Positions 17,191-26,776 of a stretch of 64,000 nt of DNA are shown piece after piece. The DNA comes from Gemmataceae bacterium (GTDB lineage Bacteria; Planctomycetota; Planctomycetia; Gemmatales; Gemmataceae): contig JAHBXO010000018.1 of the NCBI GenBank assembly GCA_019636445.1, positions 1 to 64,000 of the forward strand. The letters run 5' to 3'. The translations under genes were made by a program, and so were the position numbers. The notes beneath the pieces were generated by a model. That model worked only from the letters and a program-made list of their open reading frames with translations, was not told where the DNA came from and did no database searches. Every line of letters begins with the position of its first letter. Position 1 is the first letter of the stretch.

Positions 17191-17538
17191 ATCGCGTTGA
17201 TGATAACGGTTGAGGCGTGGATACGGTTGAGGCGTGGACACGGGTTGGTTCGAGAAGTTGTTGGTTCTTTGCCCCGAAGGGGCAGCGGAGTGTAGCCACG
17301 GGTGGAGCGTAGCGGAACCCGTGGTGACCGCGTCAGTATCGATCGCCCCGGAGGGGCGAAGGAACCGATTGAGTTCCACTGCCCCTTCGGGGCAGATCGG
17401 TACCGAAACGTTTTCCGACTCCACGGGTTGCGCTTCGCTCCACCCGTGGCTACAACCCGCGGCCCCATCCGGGGTCGAAGAATTGGAACCAAACAAGCGA
17501 TCTCGTCCCCAAATATCAGGACAGAACCGGAAATAACC
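17191..17538. repeat. REP-like palindromic element between moxR and the DUF58 gene
   Basis: This 348-base gap holds no gene. It starts with a 17-base tandem duplication (ACGGTTGAGGCGTGGA at 17206 and 17223). Two inverted modules follow: GTAGCCACGGGTGGAGCG at 17292-17325 and its reverse complement at 17421-17453, matching at about 31 of 33 bases, each able to fold on CCACGGG/CCCGTGG. Small GGGGC/GCCCC stems (near 17272, 17346, 17381 and 17462) lie between and around them. Dispersed elements of this look are common in environmental bacterial genomes and are moved in trans in REP families; no transposase is visible here. It breaks an otherwise tightly coupled operon. Confidence 0.8.
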
Positions 17539-19518
17539 TTGCTGACCTCGCGCGGGTGGTGGACGATCGCGGTGGGGGTGGTGATGTGCCTGCTCGGCCT
17601 CACCAGCCTCGGCGACATCGCGCCCGCGATCCCGATCCTCGGCCTCACGATCGTCGCGTGGTTCCTGTTCGAGCTGACCCTCTTCGCGGCGCGCTTCCGC
17701 CGCACGCTGCCGAACATCGAGGTCTCGCGCGAGGTCCTGCAGGCCGGGCGCTCCGTTGCGACGGCGTGGGCGAAATCGGCTTGCACCATCCGCGTGACCG
17801 TGACAAACCAAGGCCCGTGGAACTGGCCGCTCGTCTTCCTCCGGGACCGCGTGCCGGAGGGGCGCAAGGTCCGCGGCGGCGACCCGAAGCTCGCGTGCGA
17901 ACTGCGCCCCGGCGAACCGGTCGTCATCGAATACGAACTGCGTTCGAATTCCGCCGGGCTGTTCCGCTTCGAAGGGGTCGAGATTCGCGTGAGCGACCTC
18001 GGCGGCCTGTTCTACCGCCGCGTGTTCCTGCGCGCCCCGCTGGACATCCTCATCCTGCCGCCGCTGACCGACGACGAGGGGAAGCAGCGCGCGGATAAGC
18101 GCTTCAACTCGCTTCCGCCGCCGGGGCTGCACCGGCTGCGCCGGCCGGGCGGCGGCAGCGAACTGCTCGACCTGCGCGACTACCGCCCCGGCGACCCGCC
18201 GAAGATGATCGCGTGGAAGGCGTCCGCGCGCAAGGACAAGCTCATTACGAAGGAGTACGAGAGCGACGTACCGGTGCGGACGATGCTCTTCCTGGATCAA
18301 TCGGAATCGGTGCGGATCGGCCCGGCGGGCGAGACGCCGATCGGCATGCTCGCGGAGACGGCGTCGGGGATCGCGCAGGCCGCCGCCGCGACGCGCGACC
18401 TCGTGGGGCTTACGCGTTTCGACGAGGAGAAATCCGACGTGCTGACGCCGGCACGGACGAAGGTGCACACGATCCGATTGCTGGGGAAGCTTGCCGAGGC
18501 CGCGGCCAAGATGCCGAACCCCGGCCCGCGTGAGGTTGAGGAACTCCAGGACGCCGCCTACCCGCTCGCGCAGGAGATGTACCCGGAGCTGTTCGATTCG
18601 GAAACGAACTCCCGGCCGTGGGGGATGTACTGGCTGCCGCTCATGGACACGCGCTGGGGCTGGATCTTCGCGGCCCCGGTCTTCATCTGGATGGCGCTCA
18701 TCTACTTCCAGTTCTTCTGGGTGGTGAACTTCACGTTCAACGTTGTGCGGATCGTGCGGCCTCGCACCGGCAACATCTGGCTGGACGTGCCGCTGTTCTT
18801 TCTCACCGTCTGGATGGTCTTCTTCCTGCCGTTCACGGTGTTCCTGCTGGTCTGGTTCTTCCACGGTATCCGCGGATTCTTCCCCGGCCGCGCGCGGCGC
18901 CTGCGCCGGCGCAAGCAACTCGCGGCGATCTTCGTCGCGCTCGATCGCGATTCCCCCGGCCGGATCGAACGCTATCTGAAGGACGACGACGCGCTCGCCG
19001 AAAGGATCGGCCGTTTCCTCGCGGATCATCATGTGCGGATCCCGCCGAAGCTCTACGACCGCGAGGGCCGTTACCGCTACCGGTGCGAGTCGAAGGCGAT
19101 CGTGCTGGCGAACGCGATCGTGTCGTCGGTGGCGCGGGCGCGGGACAACGAGTTGTACGTGATCCTCGCGGACCTGGCGGACCTTGGGGATTCGATCGCG
19201 CCGCTGATGAAGGCGGTGCGGGCGGCGCGCAGCCGGCACCACCACGTGATGGTGATCGTGCCGTGGCCGGTCGACGTGCCCCCGCCGGAGGCGGCCAAGG
19301 CGAACGGTCGCCCGGTGGCGGAGCCGGCGTGGCGCGGCAATCAACCGGGGCGATTCATCCACCTCGCGCTAACGCGCGGCTATCAGCAGCGCTTCGAGAA
19401 GTTGCGGAACGAACTGGCGCGCATCGGCGCCGTCTGCGTGCGCGCGCAGGTTGACGATCCGATCCGCCTCGTGCTCGACCGGATCGACCGCATCCGCGGG
19501 ATGAGGGCCCGCCGGTGA
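17539..19518 (+). CDS. DUF58 membrane protein of the MoxR locus
   Basis: A 659-residue protein. Two N-terminal membrane segments (WWTIAVGVVMCLLGLTSLG and IPILGLTIVAWFLFEL) lead to an extracytoplasmic-type beta region, then the DUF58 signature around SELLDLRDYRPGDPPKMI and WKASARKDKLITKEYE. VPVRTMLFLDQSESV is a VWA-like strand with DxSxS. Near residues 370-455 there are two to three more membrane helices, an insertion absent from short DUF58 proteins, and the VWA-like fold seems to resume after it (ELYVILADLADLGDS). The likely start is TTG at 17539, since no ATG or GTG in this frame lies near the first helix. It overlaps the next gene as GTGA. Confidence 0.8.
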   Translation: MLTSRGWWTIAVGVVMCLLGLTSLGDIAPAIPILGLTIVAWFLFELTLFAARFRRTLPNIEVSREVLQAGRSVATAWAKSACTIRVTVTNQGPWNWPLVFLRDRVPEGRKVRGGDPKLACELRPGEPVVIEYELRSNSAGLFRFEGVEIRVSDLGGLFYRRVFLRAPLDILILPPLTDDEGKQRADKRFNSLPPPGLHRLRRPGGGSELLDLRDYRPGDPPKMIAWKASARKDKLITKEYESDVPVRTMLFLDQSESVRIGPAGETPIGMLAETASGIAQAAAATRDLVGLTRFDEEKSDVLTPARTKVHTIRLLGKLAEAAAKMPNPGPREVEELQDAAYPLAQEMYPELFDSETNSRPWGMYWLPLMDTRWGWIFAAPVFIWMALIYFQFFWVVNFTFNVVRIVRPRTGNIWLDVPLFFLTVWMVFFLPFTVFLLVWFFHGIRGFFPGRARRLRRRKQLAAIFVALDRDSPGRIERYLKDDDALAERIGRFLADHHVRIPPKLYDREGRYRYRCESKAIVLANAIVSSVARARDNELYVILADLADLGDSIAPLMKAVRAARSRHHHVMVIVPWPVDVPPPEAAKANGRPVAEPAWRGNQPGRFIHLALTRGYQQRFEKLRNELARIGAVCVRAQVDDPIRLVLDRIDRIRGMRARR

Positions 19519-20480
19519 GCGACAAGAAGGAAAACCTGAGGACCTACATCGAGCGCCTGCTGGACGAGCGGGTGCGGAGCTACGTCGTCGTAGTCGCGGC
19601 GGCGCTGCTGGTGATCTTCGTGTCGGGGCTGATCGGCGGTTCGCTGTACGCGGGTCTGATTCCGGCGCTCGCCGGCTTCATCGGGCTGGCACTGCGCTGG
19701 CCGGTGATGCCGATGGTGTGCGTCGGCGCCACGGCGTGGTTCCAGGCGCTGCCCTTCGGCGTGCCGGTGTACGCTCCGCCCCGCATCGATCCGCGTTTCA
19801 CGCACTTCCGCATCCAGGATTTGCTGCTGGTGGCAGCCACGATGGTGTATCTGATCGCCCAATACCGGCTCTTTGCCCTGACGCACCGCGCCGTACCGGA
19901 CGACCGCTTGGTGAAGGTTCGCCGTGCGGACGCCGGACCGCCGGAACTGCGCGACGCGGACGATGTGGAGGAGCGGGAGATTCCGCAGTTGCTCGTCATC
20001 GCCGCGGCGGTCCTGATCGCCGGGCAGTTCCTCTGGTTGATCCTCAGCGAGACGGTGCTGGACTTCCGCATCCTGCCGCCGTTCCGCTTGCGCGAGGGGG
20101 ATTTCCGCCGCGAGTGGACGTATGTCAGCCGAGAAATCCTCTTCGGGTTGGGTCTGGGCTTCGCGCTCTTTTTCGGCCGGCTGGCGTTTTGGCTCTGGAA
20201 GCTGAAGGCGATGAACCGCGACGAGGCGCAGCTCGCGCTCGCCGATACGGGTTGGGTCGAGATGCGGCGCGAGGCGGCGCGGCTGGAGACGTGGCGGATC
20301 TACGGGAAGCAGCGCGGCTTGCCCGCGCCGCCGGTCGTTCGGAAGAAGCGGCCGAAGCCGTCGGAGCCGTGGCTGCTCGCCGCCGTCGGGCGGGCGTGCC
20401 TGACGCTGTTCGTCGCCGTGTTCATCGCGCTCGTGCTGGTCTGCGGCGGGTCGTACATCATTTTCGGATTGATCCGGTGA
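19515..20480 (+). CDS. Polytopic membrane protein of the MoxR locus
   Basis: A 321-residue protein starting with GTG in a GTGA overlap with the DUF58 stop. Hydrophobic segments are visible near residues 22-60 (VVVVAAALLVIFVSGLIGG and following), 64-80, 98-115, 155-175, 205-225 and at the extreme C-terminus (LTLFVAVFIALVLVCGGSY). Between them are charged cytoplasmic stretches. I recognise no family. The tight coupling to DUF58 suggests it belongs to the same membrane complex. Confidence 0.72.
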   Translation: MSDKKENLRTYIERLLDERVRSYVVVVAAALLVIFVSGLIGGSLYAGLIPALAGFIGLALRWPVMPMVCVGATAWFQALPFGVPVYAPPRIDPRFTHFRIQDLLLVAATMVYLIAQYRLFALTHRAVPDDRLVKVRRADAGPPELRDADDVEEREIPQLLVIAAAVLIAGQFLWLILSETVLDFRILPPFRLREGDFRREWTYVSREILFGLGLGFALFFGRLAFWLWKLKAMNRDEAQLALADTGWVEMRREAARLETWRIYGKQRGLPAPPVVRKKRPKPSEPWLLAAVGRACLTLFVAVFIALVLVCGGSYIIFGLIR

Positions 20481-20490
20481 GGGGTTCGCC

Positions 20491-20796
20491 ATGAATGTCT
20501 GGGTTCGCGAAGTCGCCGGCTGGGCGCTGGTGCTGCTGGGGTTGATCCTCTTCGGGGAAGCGTGCTTGTTCGTGATCAACAAGCGGATCTTCTCGGCGGG
20601 TCCGTTCCTGTTCGCGGGGTTCGTGGTGTTTCGGGGCGGGCTGCACCTGGTGAAGGTGGCGACGGCGGCGCGGGCCTGCCGGGACGCGACGCCGGCCCCC
20701 GCGCCGCGCGCGGTGGCGCGACCGGTGCGCGGTCGCTCGTACACGCCGGGCACGCCTCGCGGCAACGTGGAACCCGGCCCCGTCGCGCGGACCTGA
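20491..20796 (+). CDS. Small membrane protein, last gene of the MoxR locus
   Basis: A 101-residue protein with GAGGGG a few bases before the ATG and only 10 bases after the previous stop. Two hydrophobic segments (VAGWALVLLGLILFGEACLF and SAGPFLFAGFVVFRGGLHL) are followed by a basic, Pro-rich tail of about 40 residues. No homologue is recognised. It is probably the end of the operon; citrate synthase starts 83 bases later. Confidence 0.65.
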   Translation: MNVWVREVAGWALVLLGLILFGEACLFVINKRIFSAGPFLFAGFVVFRGGLHLVKVATAARACRDATPAPAPRAVARPVRGRSYTPGTPRGNVEPGPVART

Positions 20797-20879
20797 CCGA
20801 TTTTGATCGGTGTCCGCACCCCCTTCGGTCCGATAACCTAACCTCAGACCTGCCCCGCCAACCTCTCGCCGAGACCGAC

Positions 20880-22025
20880 ATGACCGACAGCGAATACAAG
20901 CCGGGCCTCGAAGACGTGCCGGCCGCCAAATCGGCCATCAGCTTCATCGACGGGAAACGTGCACAGCTGGAATACCGCGGCGTTCCCGTGGAAATCCTTG
21001 CACGCGAGAGCTGTTTCGAAGAGACGGCGTGGCTGTTGCTCAAGGGCGAGTTGCCCACGCAGAAGGAACTGGCGGATTTCGATGCCGACCTGCGCGAGCG
21101 CCGGAGCATCCACTTCCGGCTCAAGGACCTGATCAAGTGCCTGCCGGCGACCGGCCACCCGATGGAAGCGCTGCAAGCAACCACCGCGGCATTGGGGATG
21201 TTCCACCCCCACCGCCAGGTAACCTGCGCCACGAAGAACTGGGACGCCGCGTGCCGCATTCTGGCGGGACTGCCGACCGTCGTCGCCGCCTTCGCCCGGA
21301 CCCGTCGCGGCGAGGAGCCGATCGACCCGCGCCCGGACCTCGACCACGCCGCGAACTTCTACTACATGCTCTTCGGCAAGGAGCCGTCGGCCGCCACGCG
21401 CAAGGTGCTCGATGCCTGCCTGATCCTGCACGCCGAGCACGAGATGAACGCCAGCACGTTCACCGCGCGCGTCACCGCGTCCACGCTCGCCTCGCCGTAC
21501 CAGACGATCGCAGCCGCGGTCGGTTCCCTCTCCGGGCCGCTCCACGGCGGCGCCAACGAGGAAGTCCTGTTGATGCTGGAGAAGATCGGGGCGAAGGAAA
21601 ACGTGCAATCCTGGCTCGATGAGAAGCTGGCGAATGACCCGAAGTTCAAGGTGATGGGCCTCGGCCACCGCGTCTACAAGGTGAAGGACCCGCGCGCCAC
21701 AGTGCTGCAGGAACTGGCCGAGCACATGTTTGCGGAGTCGGCGCGCCCCAAGAACTACGAGATCGCGCTGGAACTGGAACGGATCACCGCCGGAATCTAC
21801 GGTGCGAAGGGCGTGTATCCCAACGTCGACTTCTACTCCGGCGTGGTGTATCAAAGCCTCGGCATCCCGACGGACGTCTTCACGCCGATCTTCGCCATCG
21901 CCCGCGTCGCCGGTTGGCTGGCGCACTGGCTGGAGCAACTCAACGGTAACCGGATCTTCCGCCCGGCCCAGATCTTCGTCGGCAAGGCCGACGCCGCGTA
22001 CATTCCGCTTGCGAAGCGGCCGTGA
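20880..22025 (+). CDS. gltA: Citrate synthase
   Basis: A 381-residue citrate synthase that condenses oxaloacetate and acetyl-CoA at the entry of the TCA cycle. Catalytic-region motifs are present: LHAEHEMNASTF (His), GPLHGGANEEVL (His) and PNVDFYSG (Asp). The length and lack of a long N-terminal domain fit the CitZ-like dimeric type rather than the hexameric enterobacterial type. The ATG at 20880 is preceded by a Pro/Arg-rich out-of-family reading that I exclude. Its stop abuts the stop of the convergent Uma2 gene with no gap. Confidence 0.94.
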   Translation: MTDSEYKPGLEDVPAAKSAISFIDGKRAQLEYRGVPVEILARESCFEETAWLLLKGELPTQKELADFDADLRERRSIHFRLKDLIKCLPATGHPMEALQATTAALGMFHPHRQVTCATKNWDAACRILAGLPTVVAAFARTRRGEEPIDPRPDLDHAANFYYMLFGKEPSAATRKVLDACLILHAEHEMNASTFTARVTASTLASPYQTIAAAVGSLSGPLHGGANEEVLLMLEKIGAKENVQSWLDEKLANDPKFKVMGLGHRVYKVKDPRATVLQELAEHMFAESARPKNYEIALELERITAGIYGAKGVYPNVDFYSGVVYQSLGIPTDVFTPIFAIARVAGWLAHWLEQLNGNRIFRPAQIFVGKADAAYIPLAKRP

Positions 22026-22589
22026 TCATTCGAAGAACCGCTTCACCGGCACCGCGAACCCCGGCAGCACGTCGGGGAGTTCGAGGATGTCGCCGTTGTG
22101 GAACCGTTGGGGGAGCTCATCGGACCGAAAGACGCCGACGCTGGCGGATTCGGGTTCGACGATCAGAACGACCTTCACGCCCGCAGCGAGATACTCATCC
22201 GCTTTCAAAGTCATTTCGCGTATGGTGTTGAACGGCGAGCGGACCTCCACGACCAGCTCGAGTGGTGGCGCGTAAGCTCCCTTCGGGGTCGGTACGTCGG
22301 CCGGCATGGTCTGATAGCTGATGTAAAGCACATCCGGACCGCGAACGCGGTCGGCTCCCAAACGGACGAAGGAATCGTTTGTAAATAAGCGTCCGAGACG
22401 GTTGGATTTGACGTGATTGCCGAGAATGATCGCGACATTCGCGCACACTTCGCCGTGTTCGAGTCCGGGCATGGGCAGCCTCACGATTTGGCCGTCGATC
22501 AGTTCGATCCCCGATTCGTCGCCGTGCAGGCGAAGAAACTCGTCGGCGGTCATGGGTCCAATCGGAGGCGGTAGCGTGGCCGTACTCAT
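22026..22589 (-). CDS. Uma2/DUF820 family putative nuclease
   Basis: A 187-residue protein of the Uma2 family, a restriction-endonuclease-like fold abundant in cyanobacteria and planctomycetes with no settled role. Visible family features are MTADEFLRLHGDES, IELIDGQIVRLPMP, the metal-site strand GPDVLYIS, then LELVVEVRSPFNT and the downstream ADEYLAAGVKVVLIVEPES. A good GGAGAT-type ribosome site lies just before the ATG. It converges on gltA and diverges from serS. Confidence 0.87.
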   Translation of the reverse strand: MSTATLPPPIGPMTADEFLRLHGDESGIELIDGQIVRLPMPGLEHGEVCANVAIILGNHVKSNRLGRLFTNDSFVRLGADRVRGPDVLYISYQTMPADVPTPKGAYAPPLELVVEVRSPFNTIREMTLKADEYLAAGVKVVLIVEPESASVGVFRSDELPQRFHNGDILELPDVLPGFAVPVKRFFE

Positions 22590-22662
22590 GCGATCTCCTT
22601 TCCCGCAGCCTAACCCGTTGCCGTCGTTTTGAAAAGTGGATTCGCGGCGGGTGGATCGCTCT

Positions 22663-22668
22663 ATAAAA
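22663..22668 (+). promoter_or_regulatory. Possible -10 element for serS
   Basis: TATAAA lies 37 bases before the serS ATG in an AT-richer patch between divergent genes. No convincing -35 hexamer is found at normal spacing, so this is tentative. Confidence 0.35.
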
Positions 22669-22705
22669 CGGAACTACCCTGAATTCCCAGCGACTGAAAG
22701 CCACC

Positions 22706-23995
22706 ATGCTCGACGCGAACTTCATCCGGGACAACCTCGACGCCGTGAAGGCGAACTGCGCGAACCGCAACGTCCGCGCCGACGTGGACGCCGTCGTGCG
22801 GCTCGACTCGGAACGCAAGCAGGTCCAGCGCCAGGCCGACGAAACTAAAGCGAAGCAGAACGAACTCTCCAAGTCCTTCCAGAAAGCCAAGCCGGAGGAG
22901 CGCGCCGCACTGAAAGACGAGAGCACGAAGCTCAAGGAACAGGCGGCCGGGTTCGATGCGAAGCTGAAGGAGATCGAGGACGCGCTGCGGGCCGCGATCC
23001 TGCCGATCCCGAACATGACGCACCCGTCCGCACCGGTCGGCACCGACGCCGCGGCGAACGTCGTCGTCGCCAAGTTCGGCGAGCCGACGCAGTTCGACTT
23101 CAAGCCGAAGGACCACATCCAACTGGTCGAATCGCTGCAACTCGCCGACTTCGAAGCCGGCGTGAAGGTGGCCGGACAGAAGTTCTATTTCCTCAAGAAC
23201 GAGGGCGTGCTGCTGGAACTGGCGCTTGTGCAGTACGCGATCCAGAAGCTCGTGGCGAAGGGATTCACTCCCATCCTCACGCCGGACCTCGCGAAGGTGG
23301 ATGTCCTCGAAGGCATCGGCTTCTCGCCCCGCGACAACGCCGAGACGCGCCAGGTCTACACGATCGCCGATTCGGACCTCTGCCTCATCGCCACGGCCGA
23401 GATCACGCTCGGTGGCATGCACCGCGACGAAATCCTCGACGAAGCGAAGCTGCCGATGAAGTACGTCGGTCTCTCGCACTGCTTCCGAACGGAAGCCGGC
23501 GCCGCCGGACGCGACACCCGCGGCCTCTACCGCGTCCACCAGTTCACGAAGGTCGAGATGTTCGCGTTCTGCTCGCCGGAGCAAAGCGATGCCATCCACG
23601 AGGAAATCCGCCTCATCGAGCAGGAGATCTTCCAGGGCCTCGGCCTGCCGTTCCACGTCATCGACACCTGCACCGGCGATCTCGGCGGCCCGGCGTACCG
23701 CAAGTACGACCTCGAAGCCTGGATGCCCGGCCGGGGAACCGGCGGCGAGTACGGCGAAGTGACGAGTACGTCGAACTGCACCGACTACCAATCGCGTCGA
23801 CTCAACATTCGCTACCGGCCGACAGGACAGAAGGGTACGAAGTTCGTCCATACGCTCAACGGCACCGCCGTCGCGTGCACCCGGGCGCTCATCGCGATCC
23901 TGGAGAACTACCAGCAGGCCGACGGCAGCGTCGTCGTGCCGGAAGCGTTGCGCTCGTGGGTGGGCAAGGACCGGATTGAGCCGCGGACGAAGTAA
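22706..23995 (+). CDS. serS: Seryl-tRNA synthetase
   Basis: A 429-residue class II synthetase. The N-terminal long coiled-coil arm that grips tRNA-Ser is clear (about residues 28-100, DSERKQVQRQADETKAKQ onward). Catalytic motifs include the motif 2 region GLSHCFRTEAGAAGRDT, the HQFTKVEMF segment, and the C-terminal motif 3 region around HTLNGTAVACTRALIAILEN. GEVTSTSNCTDYQSRRL is a strong SerRS signature. The length is normal. It stands alone on the plus strand, with a possible -10 hexamer at 22663. Confidence 0.96.
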   Translation: MLDANFIRDNLDAVKANCANRNVRADVDAVVRLDSERKQVQRQADETKAKQNELSKSFQKAKPEERAALKDESTKLKEQAAGFDAKLKEIEDALRAAILPIPNMTHPSAPVGTDAAANVVVAKFGEPTQFDFKPKDHIQLVESLQLADFEAGVKVAGQKFYFLKNEGVLLELALVQYAIQKLVAKGFTPILTPDLAKVDVLEGIGFSPRDNAETRQVYTIADSDLCLIATAEITLGGMHRDEILDEAKLPMKYVGLSHCFRTEAGAAGRDTRGLYRVHQFTKVEMFAFCSPEQSDAIHEEIRLIEQEIFQGLGLPFHVIDTCTGDLGGPAYRKYDLEAWMPGRGTGGEYGEVTSTSNCTDYQSRRLNIRYRPTGQKGTKFVHTLNGTAVACTRALIAILENYQQADGSVVVPEALRSWVGKDRIEPRTK

Positions 23996-24007
23996 ATTTC
24001 CAGCGAT

Positions 24008-25012
24008 TCATTCTGGCACGATTTCGCCGCCGGCGCGCGTGGCGAGGATGCCAAGGGTGCGGAACGGCATGCTCTCGTTGAGGAATCGGACCGAGCCGTC
24101 CGCCATCACCACGTTCGCCCCGCCCGGGTGCAGCGAGAACAGCCCGTAGCCCCATTCGTTCGATCCGTTGATCTTCATCGGCGTAGGCGGCAGCGCCGTC
24201 AGTTGGCCGGTGCACCAAAGGACAAGCTGGCCGATCTCGTATGGATTGTCGTTGGTGGCCCAGGCACCGCCGCGGGCGCGGGCGCAGTCGGGGAGCGTGT
24301 TGTTCGCGTTCGCCCGCGCCACGAGCTTGCCCAGCCGGTACACGTCTTCGCGACCGGCATTCTCGCCGACGAGCATCGTGTTCGAGAGGCCGTCGAGCAC
24401 ATTCGCGATCCGGTTCGAGGGGCGCGGTGCCGTCGCGGCGTTCCAACCGACCATGACCCCGGTGCGATCGCCCAGCAATTGATCGGTGCCCGACAGCCCC
24501 ACGTTCGTGTTGAACGCGGCCGCGATCCCCTCGACGGCGTAATAGTCGGTCACGGCTCCAACCTTGTTCGGCGGCGTCGTCTCGTACTTGTCCTGGACCC
24601 GCTCCGGGTTTGGCGTGGACGGGCACTGGAGGACCTTCATGTGCGTTCGCGACAGGGTGCCGTTGATGCTGGACCCGGCCACGTCCACCCACCAGTTCTC
24701 GTTCAGGTTGTATTGGGCGAGCAGGTTCCCCTGATCGACGTAGGGCAGGGCGTCGGGCACCCAACTCCTCTGCGCGGCCTCGGCGATCGCCGTGTTCTTG
24801 AATCCCCGCTTGGACATCGGGAACTCGCCCCGGGCGCTTTCGTAATTGTGCAGCGAGAGGCCGATCTGCTTGAGATTGTTCTGACAGCTCATCCTCGCCG
24901 CAGCCTCGCGGACCTTCTGCACGGCCGGCAGGAGTAAGCCGATGAGAATCGCAATGATGGCGATGACGACCAGCAATTCAATGAGTGTGAAACCGGTCCG
25001 GCGGCGGAGCAT
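24008..25012 (-). CDS. DUF1559 pseudopilin-like protein with H-X9-DG tail
   Basis: A 334-residue member of the large planctomycete DUF1559 family. The N-terminus [18 protein letters not shown] is a type IV prepilin-like processing and methylation site followed by a helix. [20 protein letters not shown] is the family core. The C-terminal H-X9-DG motif is intact ([17 protein letters not shown]). These proteins are expected at the cell envelope, but their individual roles are unknown. The ATG at 25012 puts the prepilin motif right at the start and has AGG 8 bases upstream; reading to 25078 only adds a non-conserved leader. Confidence 0.9.
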   Translation of the reverse strand: MLRRRTGFTLIELLVVIAIIAILIGLLLPAVQKVREAAARMSCQNNLKQIGLSLHNYESARGEFPMSKRGFKNTAIAEAAQRSWVPDALPYVDQGNLLAQYNLNENWWVDVAGSSINGTLSRTHMKVLQCPSTPNPERVQDKYETTPPNKVGAVTDYYAVEGIAAAFNTNVGLSGTDQLLGDRTGVMVGWNAATAPRPSNRIANVLDGLSNTMLVGENAGREDVYRLGKLVARANANNTLPDCARARGGAWATNDNPYEIGQLVLWCTGQLTALPPTPMKINGSNEWGYGLFSLHPGGANVVMADGSVRFLNESMPFRTLGILATRAGGEIVPE

Positions 25013-25139
25013 GGCGGTTACCTGGAAAGACGGGGAACGTTCTTCCATAGGCAAACCGCGCGCCAATGGGAAAACCACTTTTTTGCCCGTACGATCGCGT
25101 CCGCCTTCGACGGCCTGTCCACGGAATGACCGGCCGCGA

Positions 25140-26117
25140 TCAATCCGTGGCCGCGCCGGGCACGAAGCGCTTCGGAATCTCCGCCCCGGCGACGTACGCC
25201 AGCTTGCCGAGCTTGCACATCTGATAGACGTTGATGCGGAAGTCCGGGCAGGTGCTCACGAGGCAATACGCGTCCGTTGGCGTAAAGCCATGCTCGGTGA
25301 TGAGCCAGTCCATCAGGTTGAACGTGGCCGTTTCGACCGCGACCTCGAGCGGCCGGTCGGCGTGCAAGGCGATCAGCGCGTCCGGCTTCTCGATCCGCAG
25401 GTACGGCATCCGCTTCTGCTTCAACAATTCCAGCCGCAGGCGCACGGTCGATTTCGTCTCGGCGGCCGTGCCGGTGAACTCGGTATCCCCCTGGCTGGCA
25501 TGGACGTCGCCGAGGTAGAACAGCGCCCCGGCGTGCGCGACCGGCAGGTAAATCTTGTTTCCGACCGCCATGTCGCGGGCGTCGAGGTTGCCGCCCCACG
25601 CGCCCTGCCCGTCCAGGCTCGTCACGACTTCCCGATCCGGGCAGACGCCGAGCGTGCCGACGAACGGCGTGATCGGCCACGAGATGCGGTCGTTGAACTT
25701 CAGCGTGCCGTCGCGCGTCGTGCCGCTCGGCCCCTTCGTGTGATGGAAGATCTTCGTCGTGTAGTCGGCCGACAGCTCCGGCCAGCGAGTCGAGGAGCCG
25801 AGCGGACCGCGATTCGGGCCGATCGCGATCCACGAATATTCGTCGACCACGATCTCTTCGAGGTGCACGACGAGACAGTCCCCTTTTTCGGCCCCCTCCA
25901 CGAACACCGGTCCGCCGATCGGGTTCACCAGCGGCGGGGAGCGGTCGAACCCCGGCCGCTTCCCCGGGATCGCCTTGTCCTCCGGCGTGCGGAAGTAGCC
26001 ACGGCTGGCGTCGTACGTTTCGATCTCGAACGATTCGCCCGGCTTCACGCGCAGGAGCGGTTCGTCGCGCCAGTCGAAGGCGTACCGGGTGGCTTGCTCG
26101 CGGAGGATGCGCTGCAC
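25140..26117 (-). CDS. Acetamidase/formamidase family protein
   Basis: A 325-residue protein of the FmdA/AmdA family, hydrolases that release ammonia from short amides. Characteristic parts are [17 protein letters not shown] near residue 65, [18 protein letters not shown], and [18 protein letters not shown], where the acidic and His residues should form the metal site. Tail motifs near [17 protein letters not shown] also fit. The length is slightly over that of bacterial formamidase-like proteins. It lies alone between the DUF1559 and GNAT genes on the same strand. Confidence 0.86.
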   Translation of the reverse strand: MQRILREQATRYAFDWRDEPLLRVKPGESFEIETYDASRGYFRTPEDKAIPGKRPGFDRSPPLVNPIGGPVFVEGAEKGDCLVVHLEEIVVDEYSWIAIGPNRGPLGSSTRWPELSADYTTKIFHHTKGPSGTTRDGTLKFNDRISWPITPFVGTLGVCPDREVVTSLDGQGAWGGNLDARDMAVGNKIYLPVAHAGALFYLGDVHASQGDTEFTGTAAETKSTVRLRLELLKQKRMPYLRIEKPDALIALHADRPLEVAVETATFNLMDWLITEHGFTPTDAYCLVSTCPDFRINVYQMCKLGKLAYVAGAEIPKRFVPGAATD

Positions 26118-26146
26118 GGGGAAGGCTCCGGGGGATGGGCGTCATC

Positions 26147-26666
26147 TTACGGGATGTCGTCGAGCGAGCGGAACATCACGAGGAGATCGACGAAGCCGAG
26201 CCGGCGGTGGTGGAACGCGCCGGGGAGCGTGCCGACGATCTGGAAGCCGAGGCCGGTCCAAAGCCGCACGGCCGGTTCGTTCGTGGCGACGACGGCGTTG
26301 AACTGCATGGCACGATAGCCGCGGCGTTTCGCCTCGCGCAGCGAGTGCTCGCCCAACGCACGACCGATCCCTAGCCGTCGAGCAGTCGGTGCCACGGTGT
26401 ATGCCGCGTTCGCGACGTGCGCGCCGAGACCGGGCTGGTTCGGCTTCACGACATACGCGCCAAGGATCTGCCCGTCGTGCTCGGTGAGGAAGGAAAAAGG
26501 AGCCGGGCTGGAACCAGTAGGCGAGGGCGTCGTCGCGCGTCGTCTCGGGCGCGAAGACGAACGCGTCCCCGCCGGCGATGGCCGCTTGAAAGAGCGACCA
26601 GATCGCATCGGCATCCGACGGCGCGGCGGGGCGAAGCAAGTCGTTTGATTCGGCGGGTTTTATCAT
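26147..26666 (-). pseudogene. GNAT acetyltransferase interrupted by a +1 frameshift
   Basis: Two frames together give one GNAT protein of about 172 residues. The first starts at ATG 26666 ([18 protein letters not shown]) and is good to DDALAYWFQPGS; the second continues FSFLTEHDGQILGAYVVK, the acetyl-CoA loop TARRLGIGRALGEHSL, and ATNEPAVRLWTGLGFQIVG. The join falls in a run of five A (26494-26498); four would restore one frame. This is either a real homopolymer mutation or a sequencing error. With the fault, only the first 60 or so residues would be made correctly. Domain identity is clear; substrate unknown. Confidence 0.82.
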
Positions 26667-26776
26667 GAGAATATCTTTTTGAGAAATTTGTACTTTTGCA
26701 TTGACAACATTATGTCGCGAGGACGACAATGCTGAAGTGTGGTTTTGCACTTCACACCTCTCCTGCGGAGAACAAC

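Noticed and set aside
17302..17538. N-terminal extension of the DUF58 protein into the palindromic element
   Set aside because: The reading is of the repeat sequence; the first membrane helix begins at 17539.
15892..19362. 1156-codon open frame on the minus strand
   Set aside because: It runs antisense to moxR and DUF58, which have clear motifs; composition is shadow-like.
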